Assembly (NCBI GenBank): GCA_964534355.1
Contig: CAZHNZ010000021.1
Span: 1-42,736, forward strand
Direction of reading: 5' to 3'
DNA: 42,736 bases
DNA from: CAXXIC01 sp964534355
GTDB lineage: Bacteria > Bacteroidota > Bacteroidia > Bacteroidales > UBA7332
The translations under genes were made by a program, and so were the position numbers. The notes beneath the pieces were generated by a model. That model was not told the DNA's origin and made no database searches. It worked only from the letters and a program-made list of their open reading frames with translations. Below are positions 42,430-42,736 of this stretch, one piece after another. How positions within the stretch are numbered: position 1 is the first letter of the stretch; each line of letters begins with the position of its first letter.

Positions 42430-42736
42430 TCTGACGCTCCTTTCTCAAATAAGACAGAAATGCCTCTTTTGCCACATGATATTCTTTGTCAGAAATAGAA
42501 AACTCGCCGTACCAGATGTAGCTGTACAAATACGATAGGTGTTCAAACTGTTTTCGTAGAGTATCATCTTTCAATTCATACAGATAGTCTGTATTCGTTT
42601 TTTCCGGAAGCCAGTTTATCAGGTTTTTCTCTTTCAGCTCTTTCAGCAGCCAGAGGTAGTATAAGCGAATGCTTTGCCGGGTGTCGCCAGTTCTTTCTGT
42701 TTCTGAAATCAGCTTTTCGAAATCGGCATGCTCTAT
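42422..42736 (-). CDS. DUF4129 domain protein, C-terminal part (truncated by the window edge)
   Basis: An open frame without a start inside the window gives the last 104 residues of a protein: HADFEKLISETERTGDTRQS, IRLYYLWLLKELKEKNLINW, TNTDYLYELKDDTLRKQFEH, LSYLYSYIWYGEFSISDKEY, ending RKERQNG. The pattern R..YYLWLLKELKEKN then TDYLYEL and a terminal YxxxWYGEF helix fits the C-terminal DUF4129 domain. It overlaps the DUF4350 ATG by 8 bases. The N-terminal membrane part lies beyond 42736. Confidence 0.75.
   Translation of the reverse strand: MEHADFEKLISETERTGDTRQSIRLYYLWLLKELKEKNLINWLPEKTNTDYLYELKDDTLRKQFEHLSYLYSYIWYGEFSISDKEYHVAKEAFLSYLRKERQNG

Overview
The window reads as a chromosomal segment of an anaerobic-type Bacteroidota, probably Bacteroidales. 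A Paludibacter-like genus is my guess from gene content, not a proof. The evidence is: promoters of the Bacteroidota form TTTG-N19/20-TANNTTTG, several secreted proteins ending in type IX secretion system (T9SS) type A sorting domains, DUF2490, DUF4956, DUF4350 and DUF4129 families, a Bacteroidota HU-like protein, and a GH95 fucosidase. No rRNA, tRNA, CRISPR array or intact transposase was seen.

Layout. (1) 1-8807 is a patchy accessory region: AT-rich secreted or lipoprotein genes (569-1765, 5336-6025, 6474-8663), a frameshifted formylglycine-generating-enzyme-like gene (2278-3261) and a DEXX-box/DUF234 ATPase (3414-4724). Several repeat families lie between them: a 151-bp MITE-like element in two copies, a 163-bp promoter-bearing repeat in two copies, hairpins, and a recurrent 3' tail coding for a short ...KP-stop end. 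(2) 8808-15127 is a tight six-gene minus-strand operon: CotH kinase, lipoprotein, small YD-like protein, VTC polyphosphate polymerase, DUF4956 membrane protein and DUF2490 barrel. It has its own promoter. (3) 15374-22663 holds a T9SS beta-helix protein, a solitary Type IIG restriction-modification enzyme and, divergently, an HU-like gene. The HU gene is followed by a terminator and a 21-bp-period A-tract array. (4) 23465-29455 holds two overlapping secreted-protein genes, a small acidic ORF, the GH95 fucosidase and a convergent membrane-anchored AraC-type regulator. (5) 29858-38750 is a plus-strand surface-protein cluster: a LamG/T9SS protein, a 1922-residue protein (eight beta-helix modules, dockerin, cohesin-like domain, T9SS tail), and 16 bp later a triple-cohesin, double-BIG2 protein with a T9SS tail. 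(6) 38843-42736 is a MoxR/DUF58/DUF4350/DUF4129 operon on the minus strand that runs off the right edge.

The most exciting candidate is the pair at 31007-38750. It looks like a T9SS-exported, cellulosome-like cohesin/dockerin surface assembly in which a giant beta-helix protein may dock onto a scaffold-like triple cohesin. Second is the CotH/polyphosphate-polymerase operon. Third are the decayed cassette tails and MITE-like repeats of the left part, which suggest ongoing cassette exchange.
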